A stretch of 11,109 bases of DNA from Flavobacterium psychrophilum (GTDB taxonomy: Bacteria; Bacteroidota; Bacteroidia; Flavobacteriales; Flavobacteriaceae). The notes below the pieces were generated by a model. The model had not been told where the DNA came from. It searched no databases and worked only from the letters and a program-made list of their open reading frames with translations. Numbering within the stretch: position 1 is the stretch's first letter; each line of letters begins with the position of its first letter. Below are positions 6,975 through 11,109 of the stretch, one piece after another. The stretch lies in NCBI GenBank assembly GCA_945905915.1, contig CAMDQL010000057.1, forward strand, positions 1 through 11,109. Direction: 5' to 3'. The position numbers and the translations under genes are program-made.

Positions 6975-9002
6975 TTATAGCAGCCCGTTGTATTTACGCG
7001 TAAACCATTCAATTCCCAATGCAGAAATTAAAAAAAGTAACACCCACTGCCAATCAATCAGTGGAGTTTTTAAAATTGTTTCTTTTTGGATGGGTAAATA
7101 GTTTTCGTTTTTGAGTAATGCTTTAACTAAATTGTCAATTTGATTTGTATAGTAAACAGTACCATTAGTATTGGATGCTAATTGTTCTAAACGAGATTGA
7201 TCAGGATTGACAAATTGTTTTTCTAAATCAAAATTTAAGATTTCAAATGAACCTGTAAAATTTGAGTTTGAATTTTTTTCAATAATTTTAAAAGAATAAT
7301 TACCCGGTGTCAAACCATCTAAATTAACTTTATAATTTGAATTAGATTTTAGTAGGTCATATTTTTTTAAAGCTTTTGTTTTGGAATTTACCACTTGAAT
7401 GGTTAATTGTGCTTTATCATCAAACTCATAATTTTTATTGAAAAATTCAGCAGAAATTTCAATACTCTCGCTCGAATTGTAAAATGGTTCATAAAAAACA
7501 TTTAAATTTTTCTTCGATGCATTAGAATTCAAATATTGAATAATTTTATCCGTAAATAAATCAAAATCTGTGAAATTTTTACTTACTAAATGACTCTCTA
7601 ATCGCCATTTCCAAATATTTTCACCTAATAAATAAGCTGATCTTTTTTTGTTGGTTTCTGAAAAAGTTAACAAAGGATTTTGTAGTTGCACATTTCTAAT
7701 TCGAGCATAAAGTAACGTATTTACGCTTGCTTTTTCCTTTATTGTTCCAAATTTATGTTCTAAAGGCGGAAAATTTTCAAAACCAATATTTGCTTGTGAA
7801 AACAAATTAAAGTTCGACTCAAATGTTGCTAAATAATCTTCTTTTTGTGCCGACATATTAAATAACAAATCGGTTTGTACTTGGTTTAAAAAATTGAAAT
7901 CTGTTGCAGTCCCAGTGATAATAAATGTGTTTAGTTGAGCTTCTTTATTTTGATCGAAAATAGATTTAAAAATAGAATTGGGTTGGTACAATATTAAAAT
8001 ATCATAATTTTGTAATGATTTGATTTCATTGGGTTTAAGTATTGTTACTTTACGTTGTAAATTATGTTCAATACTACGTTTTAGAACACCTAAATCAGGA
8101 TGAGAAATTGAGGATATTAGCGCAATTTCACTACCTTGATCAATAACTTCAACGGCAAAATACTTTATATTATTTACGCTATTCTTTTCTTTAAAAGATG
8201 AAGATATAATTGCTTTATATTTTGCAATACCCACTTTATCTGCATTCAACAAAACAGAAATAGATTGTACTTTTTTGTCCTTTGAAAACACTATTGATTG
8301 TTTATGAACCGTTTGATTTCCGTTCATAATAGCAAAAGTGGATGTGCAGTTTTTAGTTCCATTGTATTGCAAAAAGACTTCAACAGGGAATTTATTTTTA
8401 TAAAATGCGTATCGATTTGCATTTATTTGATTAATTTTTAAATCAAAAACAGAAGTTGTGTCTCCTAAAACCACAGGAAAAACAGTTGTATTGTCTTGAA
8501 ATCCAAAAACATAATCATTACCAATGGTTTGATTTCCATCGGTAAATAGAACTAACGGAAAATTTGTGTTTCGGTATAATTGTCTAACATTCTTTGCAAC
8601 AGCATCAATATTAGATTGATTTCCCTTAAAATCTAATTTTTCAAGTGATTCCATTTCGTCATCGAATGAAAACAATTGCACATCATATTTTTCTGCAATA
8701 GCTTTATTTTCAGAAATTTTAAGATACAACTCAGATGCTTCTTTAATTGCCTTCAATTCTGAAATAGATTTGGAATTATCAACGACTATTGGTAAAGGAG
8801 TTTTCTTAATCTCTATTAATTTTCGACTAATTATCGGATTAATTAGTAATAAAAAAAGTAAAAAGAAACTACAAAAACGTAATAAAGCCAAAAACCAATA
8901 CAGTTTTGATTGATTCTTGACTCTATATATATATTGATAAAACTCAACAACTCCAGAAATAATAACCGAAAGTAGTATTAGAAGGATGGTGCTTGTTGTC
9001 AT
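6975..9002 (-). CDS. VWA (MIDAS) domain membrane protein with GATase1-like segment
   Basis: Membrane-anchored protein of 675 residues with unknown role. Two N-terminal transmembrane helices (about 4-24 and 34-56) and one near the C-terminus (about 650-667) flank a large periplasmic part. Residues about 69-185 look like a von Willebrand A domain: DNSKS (75-79) fits the DxSxS metal motif, and FTDG (153-156) supplies the later MIDAS aspartate. Residues about 195-285 resemble an Ig-like strand region. About 288-480 resemble the class-I glutamine-amidotransferase-like fold often found in such proteins, including GENIWKWR (460-467), which matches the usual G-x-x-x-W-R-W-R-like element. A second Ig-like stretch spans about 505-590. 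No catalytic Cys/His triad is evident, so binding rather than catalysis is likely. Related Bat/CARDB-type proteins sit with MoxR ATPases, but none is adjacent. Gaps of 77 nt to fabG and 83 nt to the sulfatase leave operon membership open. Confidence 0.75.
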   Translation of the reverse strand: MTTSTILLILLSVIISGVVEFYQYIYRVKNQSKLYWFLALLRFCSFFLLFLLLINPIISRKLIEIKKTPLPIVVDNSKSISELKAIKEASELYLKISENKAIAEKYDVQLFSFDDEMESLEKLDFKGNQSNIDAVAKNVRQLYRNTNFPLVLFTDGNQTIGNDYVFGFQDNTTVFPVVLGDTTSVFDLKINQINANRYAFYKNKFPVEVFLQYNGTKNCTSTFAIMNGNQTVHKQSIVFSKDKKVQSISVLLNADKVGIAKYKAIISSSFKEKNSVNNIKYFAVEVIDQGSEIALISSISHPDLGVLKRSIEHNLQRKVTILKPNEIKSLQNYDILILYQPNSIFKSIFDQNKEAQLNTFIITGTATDFNFLNQVQTDLLFNMSAQKEDYLATFESNFNLFSQANIGFENFPPLEHKFGTIKEKASVNTLLYARIRNVQLQNPLLTFSETNKKRSAYLLGENIWKWRLESHLVSKNFTDFDLFTDKIIQYLNSNASKKNLNVFYEPFYNSSESIEISAEFFNKNYEFDDKAQLTIQVVNSKTKALKKYDLLKSNSNYKVNLDGLTPGNYSFKIIEKNSNSNFTGSFEILNFDLEKQFVNPDQSRLEQLASNTNGTVYYTNQIDNLVKALLKNENYLPIQKETILKTPLIDWQWVLLFLISALGIEWFTRKYNGLL

Positions 9003-9011
9003 AAATATTTA

Positions 9012-9078
9012 AGTAATTAGTAATTAGTGAATCGTGAAGAGGAATAGACTAATTGCTATTTACTTATCACTAGTTACT
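9012..9078. repeat. AGTAATT tandem repeat and imperfect hairpin between fabG and the VWA gene
   Basis: The 7-bp unit AGTAATT occurs twice in tandem (9012-9025) and continues into AGTGA. The arm AGTAATTAGTGA (9019-9030) pairs with TCACTAGTTACT (9067-9078) in 11 of 12 positions across a 36-nt loop. The structure fills almost all of the 77-nt gap and begins right after the fabG stop. There is no U-run after the stem on the fabG strand, so it is not a standard intrinsic terminator. It resembles the degenerate TAATTAGTAATTAGTGA-type intergenic repeats I associate with flavobacterial genomes. Confidence 0.5.
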
Positions 9079-9079
9079 T

Positions 9080-9826
9080 TTAAGTCAACATTCCCCCATC
9101 AACATTAATTATTTGCCCTGTAACATAAGCACTCATGTCTGATGCTAAGAAAACACATACATTAGCTACGTCTTCTGGCGTACCACCTCTCTTCAAAGGA
9201 ATAGCATCTCTCCACCCTTTAACAACATCTTCGTTTAGTTTGGCTGTCATTTCAGTTTCAATAAAACCTGGAGCTATGGCGTTGCATCGAATATTACGCG
9301 AACCCAATTCTAATGCGATAGATTTTGTAAAACCGTTCATACCCGCTTTAGATGCTGCGTAGTTTGCCTGACCAGCATTTCCTTTTACTCCTACTACACT
9401 ACTCATATTAACAATAGATCCTTTTCGGTTTTTCAACATTATTTTCTGAACCGCTTTAGTCATATTGAATACCGATTTTAAGTTGATATTAATTACGGCA
9501 TCAAAATCTTCTTCAGACATTCGCATTAATAAGTTATCTTTTGTAATACCCGCATTGTTTATTAATATATCTATATTTCCAAAATCAACAATTACATCGT
9601 CAACTAATTTTTGAGCTTCGTTAAAATCTGCAGCATTTGATTTATATCCTTTAGCTTTAATACCTAAAGCATTTAATTCATTCTCTAATGCCGTTGCAGA
9701 TTCAACAGATGAGCTATAAGTAAAGGCAACATCAGCACCTTGTTCAGCAAAAACTTTTGCAATTCCACTACCAATTCCTCTACTTGCACCTGTAATAATG
9801 GCAACTTTTCCTTCTAATAATTTCAT
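9080..9826 (-). CDS. fabG: 3-oxoacyl-[acyl-carrier-protein] reductase FabG
   Basis: Cytoplasmic NADPH-dependent reductase of the type II fatty-acid synthesis cycle, converting 3-oxoacyl-ACP to 3-hydroxyacyl-ACP. At 248 residues it has the standard length. The short-chain dehydrogenase signatures are complete: the cofactor loop TGASRGIG (12-19), NNAG (90-93), the structural asparagine N115 in NINLKS, S143, and Y156xxxK160 in NYAASKAG. The PGFIETEMT segment (186-194) and the C-terminal VTGQIINVDGGM are typical of true FabG rather than other family members. The start at 9824-9826 places the Rossmann motif at the expected distance. The gene heads the minus-strand group and has a 204-nt upstream region shared with the divergent peroxidase gene; no clear promoter motif was recognised there. 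Confidence 0.96.
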   Translation of the reverse strand: MKLLEGKVAIITGASRGIGSGIAKVFAEQGADVAFTYSSSVESATALENELNALGIKAKGYKSNAADFNEAQKLVDDVIVDFGNIDILINNAGITKDNLLMRMSEEDFDAVININLKSVFNMTKAVQKIMLKNRKGSIVNMSSVVGVKGNAGQANYAASKAGMNGFTKSIALELGSRNIRCNAIAPGFIETEMTAKLNEDVVKGWRDAIPLKRGGTPEDVANVCVFLASDMSAYVTGQIINVDGGMLT

Positions 9827-10030
9827 GTTATAATCTATTAAATTTTCAATTTAGATATGTAAAATTGCGTAATTTTAAATAGCAATCTTAATTAAAAAAT
9901 ACTTTATTTTGTTTGTCAGAAAATAAAATTCAAATATAGGAATAATTTAAAGTATAAAAAAAAACCAAATTCAATTAAACCTTTTTTAAAAATAGAAGTC
10001 TTACGATTATTAACCCTAAATACAAAATTT
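9827..10030. other. Divergent intergenic region between fabG and the cytochrome c peroxidase gene
   Basis: AT-rich 204-nt stretch that must hold the promoters of both flanking genes. TTTG elements occur on the plus strand (9908-9911 and 9912-9915), but none is paired with a good TAnnTTTG at the right distance, so no promoter is called. An A-run (9957-9964) and a T-run (9983-9988) can pair weakly. A 62-codon open frame on the minus strand here has no coding character. Confidence 0.6.
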
Positions 10031-11109
10031 ATGAAAAACCAAATTATTTTAAGTCTTCTTGCTTTATTCGGACTAGCGTCTTGCAGTAATAATTCGGATG
10101 ACAATTATGAAGAAGTTACTACTTATCCATTTGTTGAAGCAGAATTTGGTTCTTCAATTGATCTTGAAAATTTAGCTAATTATGCAAATCAGGCTGTTCC
10201 AGCTTATATTACTAAAAATAATGCACAAGGGAATATAATTTCTGATAAAGGTGCAACTTTAGGAAGAGTTTTATTTTATGATAAAAAATTATCATCAAAT
10301 AATACTATTTCTTGTTCAAATTGTCATATTCAAGCTAATGCATTTGGTGATGTTGCAGTGGCAAGCCAAGGAGTTAATGGAACTACAGGAAGACATTCTA
10401 TGCGTCTTATAAATGTTAGGTTTGCTAATGAAGCCAAATTTTTCTGGGATGAGCGTGCTATAAATTTAGAAGCACAAACGAGTATGCCAATCAAAGACCA
10501 TGGAGAAATGGGATTTAGCGGACAAAACGGAGATCAATCTTTCTCAGATTTAATTGTAAAATTAAATGCAGTTGGATACTACAGAGAGCTTTTTAAATTT
10601 GTTTATGGTTCGGAAGAAATTACAGAAACTAAAATTCAAACCGCATTATCGCAATTTATAAGAAGTATTCAATCATTCGATTCTAAGTATGATGCAGGAA
10701 GAGCTTTAGCTCCAAACGATGGTGCTCAATTTGCTAATTTTACGGCTCAAGAAAATCAAGGAAAAAGCTTATTTTTAACACCTCCTACTTTTAATGGTTC
10801 CGGAGTAAGAACTTCTGGAGGATTAGGTTGTGCAGGTTGTCACAGAGCACCAGAATTTGACATCGATCCAAATACAGGAAACAATGGTATTATTGGCACA
10901 ATTGCAGGTACGGGTATAGATGTCACTAATACTAGAGCGCCTTCTTTAAGAGATTTAGTAAAATTAGATGGTACAACAAATGGTCCTATGATGCACACGG
11001 GAGTGATTACTACACTTCAACAAGCCATTGGTCATTATGGAACAATAAACATTGCGCCAGGAAATAACAACTTAGACCAAAGATTAAGACCAGGTGGTGT
11101 AGGACAACA
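10031..11109 (+). CDS. Di-haem cytochrome c peroxidase family lipoprotein, 3' end cut by window edge
   Basis: Exported c-type cytochrome expected to reduce hydrogen peroxide, or to act as a MauG-like oxidase. 359 codons are visible before the right edge. The signal peptide ends in a lipobox LASC with C18 as the lipidated residue. The next residues, SNNSDDNYEE, are acidic and resemble the flavobacterial lipoprotein surface-export signal. Two haem-attachment motifs are present, CSNCH (95-99) in the N-terminal domain and CAGCH (267-271) in the C-terminal domain. Other family landmarks are FFWDERA (137-143) with its conserved tryptophan, a PIKDHGEMG segment (153-161), and MHTG (321-324), which is where the distal methionine region of the electron-transfer haem lies. 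The remaining C-terminal part is outside the window. It is transcribed away from fabG. Peroxidase versus protein-modifying MauG/MbnH activity cannot be separated from what is visible. Confidence 0.94.
   Translation, partial: MKNQIILSLLALFGLASCSNNSDDNYEEVTTYPFVEAEFGSSIDLENLANYANQAVPAYITKNNAQGNIISDKGATLGRVLFYDKKLSSNNTISCSNCHIQANAFGDVAVASQGVNGTTGRHSMRLINVRFANEAKFFWDERAINLEAQTSMPIKDHGEMGFSGQNGDQSFSDLIVKLNAVGYYRELFKFVYGSEEITETKIQTALSQFIRSIQSFDSKYDAGRALAPNDGAQFANFTAQENQGKSLFLTPPTFNGSGVRTSGGLGCAGCHRAPEFDIDPNTGNNGIIGTIAGTGIDVTNTRAPSLRDLVKLDGTTNGPMMHTGVITTLQQAIGHYGTINIAPGNNNLDQRLRPGGVGQ

Noticed and set aside
9019..9078. Inverted arms as a fabG terminator
   Set aside because: The loop is 36 nt, the stem is A/T-rich with a mismatch, and there is no U-tract after the second arm.
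9916..10104. 62-codon minus-strand ORF across the divergent promoter region
   Set aside because: It is low-complexity Phe/Leu/Lys/Asn sequence from AT-rich DNA, overlaps the start of the peroxidase gene and has no recognisable domain.

Overview
The window is AT-rich (roughly 30% G+C by eye) and reads as a chromosomal segment of a flavobacterium or close relative (Bacteroidota, Flavobacteriaceae). Signs of this are the weak or absent Shine-Dalgarno sequences, signal peptides ending in SQ/GQ/AQ, a relaxed Bacteroidota-type lipobox, and the gene families present. Everything from 1 to 9826 that codes is on the minus strand; only the last gene is on the plus strand.

Reading in the direction of transcription (right to left), the first minus-strand group is fabG (9080-9826), a VWA/MIDAS membrane protein (6975-9002) and an LtaS-type membrane sulfatase (4933-6891). 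They are separated by gaps of about 80 nt, so they may or may not be one transcript. The two gaps hold short repeats: a 7-bp tandem plus imperfect hairpin at 9012-9078, and a cluster of CTTAAG sites at 6936-6974.

The second minus-strand group (1-4805) is very tightly packed. It runs: periplasmic thioredoxin-fold protein, ApbE FMN transferase, a tiny DUF4266 lipoprotein ending in GGGCGCN, a DUF3570 beta-barrel-like protein, an OmpR-type response regulator, and a sensor histidine kinase cut by the left window edge. Junctions are a 4-nt ATGA overlap, direct abutment, 13 nt, 14 nt and an 8-nt overlap. A plausible Bacteroidota-type promoter lies at 4842-4874. This is the most interesting part of the window: an envelope redox/flavinylation module of poorly understood function, apparently fused at operon level to its own two-component regulator. 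No classical FMN-binding acceptor domain is encoded here, so the ApbE substrate is open. SGAS motifs in the DUF3570 protein and the CGC tail of the DUF4266 protein are the local candidates for covalent or thiol chemistry.

After a 204-nt divergent intergenic region, a di-haem cytochrome c peroxidase lipoprotein starts at 10031 on the plus strand and runs off the right edge. Its N-terminus carries an acidic stretch after the lipid cysteine that resembles the flavobacterial surface-export signal. No tRNA, rRNA, CRISPR array, insertion sequence or convincing terminator was seen.
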